Assembly: GCF_037392515.1 (NCBI RefSeq)
Contig: NC_090288.1
Coordinates: 15,780,969 to 15,844,968 of the forward strand
Length of the DNA: 64,000 nt
Origin: Haliotis asinina
Lineage: Eukaryota > Mollusca > Gastropoda > Lepetellida > Haliotidae
Reading direction: 5' to 3'
The translations under genes and the position numbers were made by a program. Under the pieces are notes generated by a model. The model was not told where the DNA came from, made no database searches, and saw only the letters and a program-made list of their open reading frames with translations. Below, in pieces: positions 22,870 through 35,849 of this stretch (position 1 is the stretch's first letter; each line of letters starts with the position of its first letter).

Positions 22870-25365
22870 AATGTCTAAGGTTCATGGTTAGCTTGATAGG
22901 GTGTCATTTGGTTGTGGACTAGATGACTTAGTCATCCTGAACTCGTCAGAATCTAGGCTTGGTCAGATTGTTGGGAGATATAGCAGTGTGTTATTGCACA
23001 CTGTCAGCAACCTGATTTTACTACAGAGACAATGTGGAACTGCTTTGTCAATATTGTAAACTAGTGATCAAACATACGTTGCTGATGTTTATCAGATTCC
23101 CAGGCATTTTATGGTGAAGTATCAGAGATCAAGGTTGTTGTAAAGTTGCAGTAATTGCCATTGTTCAGGGTCATTGTCAATACTGTAAGATCAAGATAAA
23201 AGTAGGGTTTGATTACCAGACAAGGGTTCATCCAGACCCAAATAATGTACATTGACACAATGAAACTATGTATCATATTGGATATGCAAAAATCGATAGT
23301 TAACATGGCCAATAGTGAGTATTGCAGGATCAGGTGTAAGCGTAAGTCTGTTCATCTGGGACAAGTAAACTTCATGGACTAGTACTATTTCCTTGCAGAA
23401 TTCCACTTCGACCATCCTGTACATTGCCTTTCAAGCAAATCTTGTCTGCAACCATGCAGAAATGTTAACTTTATTTCTAATACTGGCCATGGAATTGCAT
23501 TCCATCATCAACACTTTTTGTTCAGACTGAATACTTAGATGATAAGTCATTGATATGTTGTGAAGTCCTGTGCTGAAGGGTTATTGTCATCACGTTTAGG
23601 ATTGTTCAAATGGGCATACAATAACAGTGACAATATTGTTGTACTCCAGAAATGGAACTCCCCCACTGTACCCATGTGGGTAGGCTTTAACAAGTCTCTA
23701 AGTTGAAAATTAATGGTTTAAATGATCATTTTAAAAAAAAAAAAATAAGAAATAAGACTTGCCTCTTCAAAGGATAGAATTACTATACATCTATAGGCTT
23801 AGCATTCAGTACAGCCCTGGCGACCATGTGGGAATCAAACCAGGATTTTCAACATGAAAACTGAGCACCTTAACAACTAGACTGGCCCAACTCTACCTCA
23901 AATGAAGATCATGTTTTAGTATTCTTTACCGACATTGCTGGAATACGGTTGAAAGATTTATCAAACACTACTCTCTGTGACACAGTGAAGAGGTTACATT
24001 AAAAGCTTCCATCTTTGATATTGATGACAAATGCATTGCCATACCGCAACAGTTCACCTGAGTATTAACTTGACAGGACTGATTGATGTTTTCTAAGGGC
24101 TACCTTGAACTATTTCTGGTCCTTTCCTCTGGTTATGTTCGGTGGGTGGGTATGTTCATAATGGTGGATACAAATCTGTAATTGAAAACTAGGAGTAAGG
24201 ACACCTGCCTGGGACTGGAAGCCGAATAGACCTGGCTGACCCTGTTATTTTAGAGTGATTGATACCTCCAGAATGTGAAGTCTCTATTAGTGGGAGTAGT
24301 CACCTCATCCTGTTAACAACTCTAAGAGGATGGAAGATTCGTGGGTCAGTTCTTTTACCTTTTTATGTGTAATATAGATTCAAGACTGTCACAAGAGTTT
24401 GAGTCTACAGACCCAAACTGATACAATGGCAAAGTTTTTAGTAGCTTTTGTTGCTACTCAAAAGAGGTAAACAAACTTGACTTTTCGTGTGGCAGTGGTT
24501 AATGAGACATGGCTGATATTTGACTCATAGCAGTGTGTGAAATGAGAATCTGCCTAACAGCCTGGTAACTGTTGGTCTGTGTTGGCAATCTTTGGAAGTT
24601 TTTGTTTTAATCTGCCATTTAAATCGACAAAATATCACATTCAGGCTGGATTTATATCCAACATATTTCATTTACTGATAGCCTTTAAATGTTGGATGAT
24701 CTTAAACTCCTTCTATGTTGTATATGTAAGCTGGGCAAAGTTTTCCAGATTGGATGAAATGTAATGGTCTTTGGAGAGGCTCAGATGTTTGGTTGAGATT
24801 ATGGTGCACAAGACAGCCGTCACAGGAAGTAAAGCCTGAGAGTCAAAGGGCCTTTGTCATGATCAGAAACATGAAAATTAATTACGTAGTGATTTCAGAT
24901 TCAAGCATCATCACAGAAAACCCAGAGATCCTTCATAATAGTAACAGCTTATGTATATTCAGGCTCTTGCTGGCTACAAACAACCCAACTTGATCATTGA
25001 CCTACAGGTGAATATGTTTAGAGAAATGTGGAGAATTTTGTACAGGAAATATGAGATGATGTATTACCTTATCAAATGTAGTCAAGGCAAGTAGAAACTT
25101 CAGATATTGACATGATTTTAAAACTGACAAGACTTGTGATTTTGTTTCAAATAAGTGAAACTGTTTTTAATTCTACTTTGAGGCTTGACAGTTGAAATAT
25201 ATATATTTATCATTGTTTATTTTTGAAATTCCTTTTGAACTCAAGAGATCAGATACAGAGCGTGAGTCACTTTCCTTGTTAGGTTTTAGTTTTGATTATT
25301 AACTGAACCTGGAAATATTTGTTTCCGTGGCATCTTCCTGGAAGGTATCAACTGTAACTGGGTGA
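22870..25365. other. No recognisable gene; SINE-A remnant inside
   Basis: Only the head of a decayed SINE-A in minus orientation is visible around 23640-23895 (ccactgtacccatgtgggta; ccatgtgggaatcaaaccag; caccttaacaactagactgg), interrupted by an A-run at about 23735. Confidence 0.5.
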
Positions 25366-25369
25366 GCAT

Positions 25370-25515
25370 GGTAAAGGCATGGTGGGGTAGTCTTGGGGTG
25401 AAGCATTTGCTCATCACCCCAATGTGTGAATCCCATTTCTGCTGTACCCCACCATGATATTACTGGAATATTGCTAGAAGTGGTGTTGAAATAAACTCAG
25501 TGCGTGAGTGAGTTT
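25370..25515 (+). mobile_element. SINE-A copy, plus orientation
   Basis: catggtggggtagtcttggg, aagcatttgctcatcacccc, gaatcccatttctgctgtac, atattactggaatattgcta, gaaataaactcagtgcgtga. The B box appears to be deleted, so the copy is inactive. Confidence 0.82.
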
Positions 25516-27865
25516 ACTTTCGTGCTGCTTATAGCAATAATTTTCTCACAAGCAGTGTCTCTAATCTTGATTAAAGGACTAACAGCTATCTGCACCAAAT
25601 CCCAGATTCTACTTTTGTTCTACATTTGTTAACACAGTATTTTGATTTTGTTCCTGAAAACCATCAACAGTGCAAAATTAATCAGCTGCTTATTACATCC
25701 ACTTGAAAATGTGAATGGCCGTTTTCAAGAGAATATTAAGCAAACTGTGTTTTTATCGATACAAGGCATTGAATTCATCTGGAGCAATGAACTGTAATTT
25801 ACTGTATTAAGTTTACAGGCTCCAGTGATTTGACTGGCAAAGACATGTTGGCGGCAATGGTTGTGTGCAAAGGAATGTCGTTTCGGCATTGATTTTCTTG
25901 CTCGTTTTGATTTGCTCGTTTTGAGGCATTGTTGCTGGAGAAATGCACATGGATGAAATTGGAAATTCGCTTGTATTGCGTGGGAAGGGACAAAGTGTTA
26001 CTTGCTTGCTTAAAAAGACATCGAATTTCAGAATCGCAATTACTCTGAGAAGAATGTGTATGAGTTGATTTGGAATGGTAGTGTCACACTATTGAGAATT
26101 GGGCAGAATGGTAAAGACAGACATTTTTGAAGACTGAAAATCTGTAAAAAATATCAGCTTTGGCCTAAATTTAAGAAGTATGTGTGTAAGACACGAATGT
26201 GTTTTGAAATATATTTGGATTATCTTTTCATATGAAATCATGTAAATTTTGAGCTACACTGCAGTACAGAAAACATGCTTCTTGGTAACAATCATCTGGA
26301 GGAAGTTCTCAATCAGTGAAAGTATGTTACAGGTTTGCAGGTATTGAACAATGTGAAAAACATACAATATACCAGGTCACAAGGAAACAACTCTCATTTG
26401 GCTTTGAGACATGTAAATCTTTTAAAAATAGAAAAAGAATCTGTTTCACATCTTGTTTTCCCTTTCATATTGTAACTTTGTAAAAGTTATGTTCTCTTTA
26501 AAAATTATGAAACCTTCACTTTTACCAATGTGTTTGATTTTTCACATATCAAGACCCTTTCTGGAACTTGTTTCTTTTTTACTTAATATGTTGTGTTTAT
26601 GGTACAAAGTTAATAGTGATTGAATTTTAAATTTGAATCAAGTTCTTCATTAAAACAGCATGAATTATCCCATCTTCAAGGATTTTGTCCATGACATTCC
26701 TCAGAGTTTATCCCAGTGCCAAGCAGATATTCGCTGAAGCCCCCTTGATACATTATGCATCCCAGGGTTTAGTCACACCATCTTATCCAAACATCCTCCG
26801 CCTCTGAATCTGCACAGAGTTGTACAGTATGACAGATGCAGTGTTTACTTTGAGACTTGTGTTCAGTGCAGTTATCTGGGTTACAAAACACAGACCTCAT
26901 ACACACCTCGGCTATATATACATAGTGCTCAGTGGTGCTATCAGAGAGCCAGGAGCCTCTCTGCATGTGGAAAATACTTCATCCTTGAACAGAGTCAGTT
27001 GGACATCTTGGTAAAGGGAGGCCACTCCGTTGGGGTTACCTCTGAGCTGGACTAAATGTCATCGGTATCGGATTAATTCTCTTGCAAAGATAACGTGTAT
27101 CCTTTGTGACATTTTTTCTGTGTTATTCTTCGTGGGAAGTGGAAGGAGGGCATTTTGATGAGGCCGAAGGTGAATATATGCATGACATGGGGTTTTTTTT
27201 TGTTTTTTTTTATGTTTGTGGTGAATGAGGATGGTTTTTTATATAATTTGTCTGAATCACTAGGGTTATATATATTTGGTTTCCTTCATGTGATGACTCA
27301 GTCAGTCTGTTTAATCTAAGTAGGTTTGATGGAAGTTGTGTCTTTGCATGATGATACTTTCAGAAAAATTTCTGATGTTCACTTGATGTTTCCTTCTTTT
27401 TAATGCAAAAACTGTTAATGAAGTAAGATATCAGGTTTGCCTGTCACCTAGACATTGCAACAGCTGGCTGTTAAGCAAGTGAGTTTTTTGTACTGACATG
27501 GAAGTGATGGCCAGTTCTGATATACATATTTGTATGCTCATATATATTACAGTTTCAGATTGAAATTGCTTGTGTTGAAGTCAAAAGAAATTATCTGAAA
27601 CTCGTACTTTAAAGCTTTATAAATCAGTTGAAAAACAAAGATTTCACTTGTAGTTGCTGCACTTGTGTCAAAAGCTTTTGAAGACGGGCCATTTCTTTTT
27701 GTCTTCTTTAAACTTTTGCTGCTGTAAGTGTGGTACAATGGATTTTAGGTATTTATGTGTAGAGGATAATGTCCCTTTTAGTGTTGATCCTTTTACGGAA
27801 GGAAGAGCTACAAAGATATTCACGTTGCACCCTAACACATCCCTACTTTTACATTTTGACAAGTG
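25516..27865. other. No recognisable gene
   Basis: AT-rich DNA with a T-run at about 27189-27210. A 65-codon plus frame at 26820-27014 ends near a donor-like cttg|gtaaag, but nothing in it is recognised. Confidence 0.45.
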
Positions 27866-27869
27866 TGTG

Positions 27870-27945
27870 AAGCCCATGTCTGGCATCCACGTCTGCGATA
27901 TTGCTGGATAATTGCTGTAAGTGGCTTAAAACTAAAGTGAATGGT
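27870..27945 (+). mobile_element. SINE-A tail fragment
   Basis: gcccatgtctggcatccacg, tctgcgatattgctggataa, ttgctgtaagtggcttaaaa. Head absent. Confidence 0.65.
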
Positions 27946-29029
27946 CCCAACTTATATTTTGACATATTGACAAAAGACAAAAGGTAATGTTCACAGAGTG
28001 TGTTGATAGTCCGTGAGAAAGATCAAGATACAGGGTTGTCTCCCTTTGTACACAGTTGCAGAATGAAGTTGGTGTGGAATGAAGTTTCAGATCTGCAATG
28101 ATATGATCATTCCAATGAGAGAAGATAAAAATCAAACAGATGTTAACATATTATGAACTTGATTAAGTATTACATTAAAAAGAATAGTTAGCATTTTTGT
28201 TTTACCAACCATTAACTTAGGACCATCTAACAGAAATGTTTAACAAACTGGTATTTGTGTGAATTGAAACAGTTTTTTAAAAATACTTGTTAGTCTGAAA
28301 CCTGTGTCTAGTAATAGTCCAGCTGGTCTAGTACATTTTATGTACCTAATATAAGTGTCTATGTCTTGAATACGTTACTGACAGTTTCTTAAACTGAAAT
28401 AGCTGCTTCCTGAGTTCGACGATTCATCTTCTGCATCATGTGTGTGGAGCTGCTTCTGGAGGATGGTGTGGAAAAAGTTACCAGTATGTGAAGTCACTTG
28501 ACGGGGCTTGAATGGATCAAGCATATGTTTCAGTGGTTGCTGCAGAGGATTTTAAAGTATTTTCAGTGACAACAGACCACTTGACAACATTCACAAACAG
28601 AAGTGACATGAGCAAATAAGTTTTTATCTCATCTCTCTAGATCCAGTGTTTCAATATTCCCTTTGAACATGTTTCACTTTCTTACAGCATTAATTCCACA
28701 TGTAGATACTTTATGGAAAGGGTTTGTATTTTCAATATCTTTAAGGGACAGAGTTTTCTTATGAGAAATGTAAAACAAATAGTTGCATGTGGTGAAGATC
28801 TGATGTGTAGAATATTGTTCAGTTGTTATTTCTGGATGTTTATATTTTCTCAGTGAATGTGAATATTCTTCTTTTTGCGAATGTTTTAGGCCATTATACT
28901 TAAGGTTATCAAGTTTTGGGGTAGCCTTGTAGTTGATGCATCCAATCATCAAACCGAAAACGGAGGTTCTATTCCCAATGTCAGTGTTTTTGCCATGATT
29001 TTTTAACAGCTGGACATCCCAATTGTGAA

Positions 29030-29125
29030 GAAGGATGCTCGTGATGTTGATCACAGGATTGTCCAACCCAAACTCAGTTTATTTATGGACTATCGCCATA
29101 TAGCTGGAATATTGCTGAAGGGTAA
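29030..29125 (+). mobile_element. SINE-B tail fragment
   Basis: gaggatgctcgtgatgttgatc-like start (aaggatgctcgtgatgttga), then tcacaggattgtccaaccca and gccatatagctggaatattg. The 130-codon minus frame at 28674-29066 runs into this fragment and is discounted. Confidence 0.75.
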
Positions 29126-30284
29126 ACAGCATTTAAAAAAAATACAAATCTGATTGGATGGCATTATTTGAATATTTGAGTGCTTAAGATTTTAAACGTC
29201 TGACTGGTGTGACTAATGCTGTCAATACTGAATAATATTCCAGATATGAAATTAAATAATCAATGAAAAATCTGGAAATGCTTAATGGTATTACTGTTTA
29301 ATAGCTGCACAAAGTTCTTTTAATTGAATTTCACGCATTGAATACAGATTATCACCCAGCAATTTTGAAAGCTCGTAAACTCTTCCAGATGCTACTAATA
29401 TCAAGAACATGGCCTGATCATCAGCCAAATGTCTGATATTTTTTTCAAATTTGTAATTGATGAAATACAATGTCAAATCAGAAGTTGATAAAGTCAAAAA
29501 ACATTTAAATGCTATTGACTCCATTCTAAATGTTTATCTGCAGTCTGAACTGCTTTTCATTTCCTGGCCTCACATCCGAGAAGAGTCATGGTTGGAGAAC
29601 ATTTGGAAAAACTTACATTTAACTCTGGTAGGAGTGCATGTTGTGCTTCCAATTGTACATGTGTTCTTCCGAGACAAAGGATGACCGAGTGATGATATGG
29701 GTGAAATTCTGAATACCAGCTGCCAGGTATTCCAACACTGCGAGCAACAGGAGCAGCTGAACAAGGGTTATATAAAAGTCAGCATCTTTCTTGTATATGT
29801 GTAATTATATCTCTCCAGATAATTGTGTAATGAATTAGATGATGGCACTTCCATGGACTGAAGGAAATTCAAGCCAGAACTGCTGCTAAATATCAAAGTT
29901 GACAATCTGGTAGACAATATGAACATAAAACCCTCTAACAGTTGATGGGTGGGAAGTCCGACTCTTTGTTTCGAGGAAACTTTGATGTGATGCATCATGA
30001 ACTGGTTGAAGGCAAATATGGTAATTATGCTTCAAATTTGACAATGTATGACTTGTTCTGTTTTCAAGGTAATCTTGATATTCTTACGTTTTTTTCTAGT
30101 CATGCTGATAAATATGTAAACACACTTACGCTTGTTTTAGTGATCTTTATGGAAAAACAAATGGTGGGAGGTTAAGAAAAAGTGAAATTACATGTATTAT
30201 GAATTGTGTGTTTTTTTTAAATTTATAGAGTTGGAATAGTTTGTATTCTAATCAGATTTTCTAGTCAAAAGTTAGTATAATATT

Positions 30285-30470
30285 CGGTCAGAATATACTG
30301 AAAGTAAGAATTAAGGGATCACATCATAGCACAAGTGTTTCTTTACTTTTGTCCAGGTTTTCTTCACAAGCTTTGTATCGTACAACAGCCTGTGAAGAAA
30401 CCTGGAAAAATTAATGAAGTACTTATGCTTTCATGTGACCCCTTATTTTTCTTCCTTAGTATATTGACAA
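30285..30470. mobile_element. 186-bp foldback element (imperfect palindrome)
   Basis: Left arm gtcagaatatactgaaagta, agaattaagggatcacatca, tagcacaagtgtttc and gtccaggttttcttcacaag pairs with right arm tgtgaagaaacctgga, agtacttatgctttcatgtg, accccttatttttcttcctt and agtatattgac. Nearly the whole stretch folds on itself around about 30370. A TTAA at 30311 sits inside the left arm. Confidence 0.85.
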
Positions 30471-31122
30471 CCCAACATGTATGTTTCTAGGATAATTACT
30501 CATGTTGAGTGAACGGTGTTGTGCTTGTGTGTTCTAGTTTGATAAACACACCAATTATAATGATATTGGTATAGTATATCATGGATAAACGTGTTATATA
30601 TTCATGTTCATGCTTGTTCATATTAAGTACACATGCAGATGTTACCATCATTATCTAGGCATGATTGTTCCAGATGTATGCTGGACTGGACATGGAATAT
30701 TATGAAATAGTTGGATTGATAGAAAACTATGATTTTTCGATGAGGACGTTCTTTTTATAGAAAGCATTTCTGTGATGAGAAAATTATAATGATATGGAAA
30801 TAGTAATAATTTGAGAGTAACCATTTGACAATTTTGCATACCATTGATCTTATCACAAATGATTTATCTGTAGAAGATCAGCTTTATCATTTATGAATAG
30901 CGAGATGTAATGTGTCCCCACCTTTTGTCATTAAGATTAATATGAGTGCTGGAGAAAGGTACATACAAAAGTATTTGAAAAAGTTTACATTTATACAATG
31001 AGTGTCAATATTTTTTAAACTTGATGTGCTTAATGTGACTACTTATATAAGATACAAAGTGTACAAAAAATAATTTGAATAGCTTTTAAAATGAGTAAAA
31101 CTAAAGAAACCTACTGTTGTAG

Positions 31123-31225
31123 TTAACAGTAGAGGACGTAACGTGTACGCGAGACGGTCTCCCGTTACGCGTACAAGTGACTACCTGAGAGGGGGTCACT
31201 CATACGCGTGACTCCCTGATCACAG
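31123..31225 (+). repeat. Left terminal region of the TTAA-bounded element
   Basis: After the 35-bp inverted terminus come ggtctcccgttacgcgtaca, agtgactacctgagaggggg and tcactcatacgcgtgactcc, which contain short inverted GTCACT/AGTGAC pairs. A decayed relative lies at 8455-8550. Confidence 0.75.
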
Positions 31226-31409
31226 AGAGAGAAATTCTGCATGTCACACAAAAACATGTCTAAAATTGTTATTTGTGAAAATAATTACACAAAATTTGCT
31301 ACAGTCATTGACAGATGGTCAAGTTATTGGATGACGTGAATGAAAACATAAAAAGAGGAAATTAAATTGTCAAAAAATGACAAAAATGTGCAAAATTTGA
31401 GCAAAAATT

Positions 31410-31625
31410 GGCGATATTCAACTGCGAATTTCACCTATGTGCATAATTTTCAGAAACTTACATTTAGTATTTTCTGAAAGCTCATTTATCGTAGATTCAT
31501 AATATATATGCAGCTTTCGATGCACACCAACGCACACCTGTTTGTTATTGTGTTGAAACATGTTTACTTTCTTCGAAACCGCGCGAATCGTCTCGCGTAG
31601 AAGTGACCGGGTTAGCGTGTCATTA
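31410..31625 (+). repeat. Diverged single copy of the 249-bp unit
   Basis: caactgcgaatttcacctat, gtattttctgaaagctcatt, acgcacacctgtttg and ttgttattgtgttgaaacat run in the same order as the array that starts 300 bp later. Old outlier copy or the source of the array. Confidence 0.7.
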
Positions 31626-31910
31626 ATGGGAGGTAACTGATGCCTGACTAAATTGCCCAGTCAAAACATCCGTCTTGAGTCTGAGACTGTGTGAAACGTG
31701 CGTAATGTACATGGCGATATTTCTTGCGTTACCTCAAAGGGGTATAATAAATTTAAACAAAATCACGAATAACATTTTTTCATACGGACTACTCTTTTGT
31801 TGGAAGTATAATCGTTGGAAAACACGATTAAGAGTGGGGGTCACTTCTACCGATGTAAAAACAGTTTTACGTTTTATGTTAGCTGCCATACCAGTAGATA
31901 TTAGACTTCA

Positions 31911-33830
31911 GACGACAATTTTCACCTATGTGTACACTTCACATAAACATGATTTTCATATTTTCTGAAAGCTTATTCAACGCAGATTTACCCCGTACAT
32001 GTACTTGTTCGTGTACATTAACGCACATAGGTGTATCATCGTGTTGAAACAAACCTACCTTCCTCCCACCGCTCGTCACAGACACACACAGCGTCCTCAC
32101 AATATAGTTACGCATACGAGAGACGCTTCCCAGAAGCACGAACAAAGTAGTCAGTTTTTAACGGCAATTTTCACCTATGTGCACATTTCACACAAACATG
32201 ATCTTTATATTTTCTGAAAGCTTGTTCCATGCAGATTTACCTCGTATAAGTACTTGTTCGTGTACACGAATGCACATAGGTGTACACTCGCGATGAAACA
32301 CATCTACTTTCCACCCACCACTCGTCACAGACACACACAGCGTCCTCACAATTTCGTTACGCGTACGAGAGACGCTTCCCAGAAGCACGAACAAAAGTAG
32401 TCAGCCTTTGACGACAATTTTCACCTATGTGCACATTTCACACAAACATGATGTTTATATTTTCTGAAAGCTTGTTCCATGCAGATTTACCTCGTATAAG
32501 TACTTGTTCGTGTACACGAATGCACATAGGTATACAATCGCGATGAAACACATCTACTTTCCACCCATCGCTCGTCACAGACATACAAACGTCCTCACAA
32601 TTTCGTTACGCGTACGAGAGACGCTACCCAGAAGGACGAACAAAAGTAGTCAGCCTTTGACGGCAATTTTCACCTATGTGCACATTTCACACAAACATGA
32701 TGTTTATATTTTCTGAAAGCTTATTCCATGCAGATTTACCTCGTATAAGTACTTGTTCGTGTACACGAATGCACATAGGTGTACACTCGCGATGAAACAC
32801 ATCTACTTTCCACCCACCGCTCGTCACAGACACACAAACGGCCTCACAATTTCGTTACGCGTACGAGAGACGCTACCCAGAAGCACGAACAAAAGTAGTC
32901 AGCCTTTGACGACAATTTTCACCTATGTGCACATTTCACACAAACATGATGTTTATATTTTCTGAAAGCTTGTTCCATGCAGATTTACCTCGTATAAATA
33001 CTTGTTCGTGTACACGAATGCACATAGGTGTACAATCGCGATGAAACACATCTACTTTACACCCATCGCTCGTCACAGACATACAAACGTCCTCACAATT
33101 TCGTTACGCGTACGAGAGACGCTACCCAGAAGGACGAACAAAAGTAGTCAGCCTTTGACGGCAATTTTCACCTATGTGCACATTTCACACAAACATGATG
33201 TTTATATTTTCTGAAAGCTTATTCCATGCAGATTTACCTCGTATAAGTACTTGTTCGTGTACACGAATGCACATAGGTGTACACTCGCGATGAAACACAT
33301 CTACTTTCCACCCACCGCTCGTCACAGACACACAAACGGCCTCACAATTTCGTTACGCGTACGAGAGACGCTACCCAGAAGCACGAACAAAAGTAGTCAG
33401 CCTTTGACGACAATTTTCACCTATGTGCACATTTCACACAAACATGATGTTTATATTTTCTGAAAGCTTGTTCCATGCAGATTTACCTCGTATAAATACT
33501 TGTTCGTGTACACGAATGCACATAGGTGTACAATCGCGATGAAACACATCTACTTTACACCCATCGCTCGTCACAGACATACAAACGTCCTCACAATTTC
33601 GTTACGCGTACGAGAGACGCTACCCAGAAGGACGAACAAAAGTAGTCAGCCTTTGACGGCAATTTTCACCTATGTGCACATTTCACACAAACATGATGTT
33701 TATATTTTCTGAAATATAACACATAGGTGTGGCATCGCGTTGAAACATCTACTTTCCTCCCACTGCTCGTCAGACACTCAAACCTTACCCACAAGATCGT
33801 TACGACTAAGAGAGACGCCTTTTGCCACGG
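31911..33830 (+). repeat. 249-bp tandem array with 498-bp higher-order copies
   Basis: Units start at 31911, 32160, 32410, 32659, 32908, 33157, 33406 and 33655 (the last lacks about 70 bp in its middle). Two unit types alternate (agaagcacg with acggcctcac versus agaaggacg with acgtcctcac), and 32659-33156 appears identical to 33157-33654. Each unit has CACCTATGTGCA and, about 100 bp on, its inverse TGCACATAGGTG. The 70-codon frames repeated every 249 bp are a product of the unit length (249 = 3 x 83), not a gene family. Confidence 0.96.
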
Positions 33831-34095
33831 GAGCAGACCCGGTGCTCAATATGCTCACTCGCATCAAGTGGTAAGTAACTTCGGAGGACTGCATGATCTT
33901 TAATAGTTTAAGCAAAATGTATTCTTGAACACACTGCATGCAGGAATTACCACTCATTTCCTTAAGTTTTATGTCATTGTCATCAACACGTAATGTTATA
34001 GAAATGCGATTTCTCCACTTTTAAACAGATGACGTGAATGTGATAAAAAAAAGAGTTATTTAGACGGAGATTTATGTATTCATATATATTGTTTC

Positions 34096-34690
34096 CAGTC
34101 TAAGTAAACTTAGCCTCAGTACTTTTCCTTACGCTCCATTACTGAGTCTAACAAAACCTTATGGGAGGTCGCGTCAGGTAACCTTTGGGACTGACCAATC
34201 AGAACACAGCTTTCCAAATCGCGAAAGTGGACATTCGCACACACCTTTTGAACTTTTTATCTCGAAAAGGTTCGTACCCGAACGATTCCGAATGTTATTT
34301 AGCGTATGATCGCTTCTGGGTGATTCACACGGCGCACATTACAACCATGACAACAGAGTTAACTGTCTCCGAAAACATTGTTTTGGCAATATTCAAGGGA
34401 TCTCGTCTTGCAGAAATATTAGCCAATGGTCACCATGTCAACAGAAACCCCAAAGCGTATATATCGCAGGTCAAATATCTGTGTTTTCTGCGGATTGTTG
34501 TTTGTGGAGAGAGCTGTGCCCCTAAGTAGTAGCCGTTGTCTGATTGGTTAAATCTATATAACCGTCTCGCTATTGATTGGACGGTCATAGGTCGCTCAAA
34601 GGTTGCCTGATGCGACCTTCTGCTAGGTTTTGTTAAACTCAGTGGTGGAGTTTAAGGAATAACATTGAGACTGAGTTTACTTAGACTGAC
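34096..34690. mobile_element. Foldback element with ~110-bp inverted ends
   Basis: Left end cagtctaagtaaacttagcc, gagtctaacaaaacctt, gtcgcgtcaggtaacctttg; right end in inverse, caaaggttgcctgatgcgac, aggttttgttaaactc, gagactgagtttacttagac, tg. The 8-bp attgtttc is at 34088-34095 and again at 34691-34698, two bases past the matching right end, which points to a target duplication. The middle carries a 114-codon frame (34185-34529) with no recognised domain and a promoter-like stretch with ccaat boxes and ctatataacc. Confidence 0.85.
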
Positions 34691-34784
34691 ATTGTTTCAA
34701 AGCTGTATTATTAGTCAACTACAGCAATAAAATCAGTCGAGCCATCCCTGTTACACACGGAAGATGCCACTTCCCTGAGCAGAT

Positions 34785-35476
34785 TTTGCTCACCTACATA
34801 TCAACTGAATTTTTGTCACAACTGAATAAACATGATTCTGTCTTTTACCAGCTTAACAACACCAAACAAAATAGTTAGCATTTAATTGTGCGTTTTTAAG
34901 TTTACCACGGACGATAAAAGCATCGTAAGTAGGAAACTGCACAGTGGCTGGCAGTGTCCACAAGACAGCCGTGTCAACTGTCTGCAAATATGCTGTCTCC
35001 AAACCCAATAAATGGGTATCCAGTCTCCTACCTGTATATTCAGGGCTAACCAACTGCAGTCATAAACTATGCCTGACTGCATCCTCTTCATTCCGGCTTA
35101 ATCATTGCCGGAAAACAGTGTCGTGTGTGATATTGCATAATCTGTGTGAAATTTATTTGTGTTTCATTCTGTCAGGGGACAAATACAATTCGCCGTACTG
35201 AAGAATTTTGAACATGCACCTGTGTCCGAGAATATATAACTATTTCCATAGTTATACTAAATACATATAAAACAGTCAGTGAAAGGTTACGTAATTATGA
35301 CAAATAATGCAAAACTCCCTGGTATACACATATTTCTTCATTCTGCAGATGATGGCTGAAAAGGCTGTCCAAACCAACATGCTGGACTGTAGCTGGGTCT
35401 GGTTGTCTTCCCCTGTCCATGCTGTCGTCCAGGAAGGAAAACCCTTCCTATTTCACGCATATACATAAAATATATA
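34785..35476. repeat. 1.07-kb tandem duplication, copy 1
   Basis: Shares with copy 2: gttagcatttaatt or ttagcatttaattatgtg, acctgtatattcag, aactatgcctg, acaattcgccg, caaataatgcaa, tctggttgtcttcc or gctggttgtcttcc and gctgtcntccaggaa. Diverged, so not recent. Confidence 0.8.
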
Positions 35477-35788
35477 TTTCTGTGTTGGCTTTGAATGTAT
35501 TGTTTTTATCTATGAATACTGTTTAAATCATCTACCAAAGTAAAAGATAGGAAAGCCGATGATAGTGTTGACAACCACGCACAGCACTTTCAAGTACTCT
35601 TCGAAGATAATCAGTACAAGAATAACTCCTTCATACCAAAACAGAACACTTTGAAAAACATTATAACATTAAGCAATAAAAATCTGTTTATAAGTCGTCG
35701 ATCAGTAATGCTATGGACAATATTTTGAGTTTGTAATCATCTGGAACAATTTTATTCCTTTCTTCCTCATAAATATGTCATCTCATTA

Positions 35789-35814
35789 TCACGTGAGAGA
35801 TCGTTATCACGTGA
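35789..35814. promoter_or_regulatory. Two TCACGTGA E-box palindromes
   Basis: ttatcacgtgagagatcg is followed by ttatcacgtgatcag; exact TCACGTGA sites are at 35789-35796 and 35807-35814, 18 bp apart. This is a USF/MITF/TFEB-type core. Function unknown. Confidence 0.45.
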
Positions 35815-35849
35815 TCAGTTCAATCGGAATGAAGTAAGAAAACGCTATT

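Noticed and set aside
28674..29066. 130-codon minus frame as a gene
   Set aside because: It runs into a SINE-B tail, has AT-driven composition and no recognised domain.
32504..33712. Five near-identical 70-codon frames at 249-bp spacing as a gene family
   Set aside because: The unit is a multiple of three, so any open frame is copied. Frames run through a satellite with CpG motifs and inverted repeats, lack splice or promoter context, and occur on the other strand as well in earlier units.
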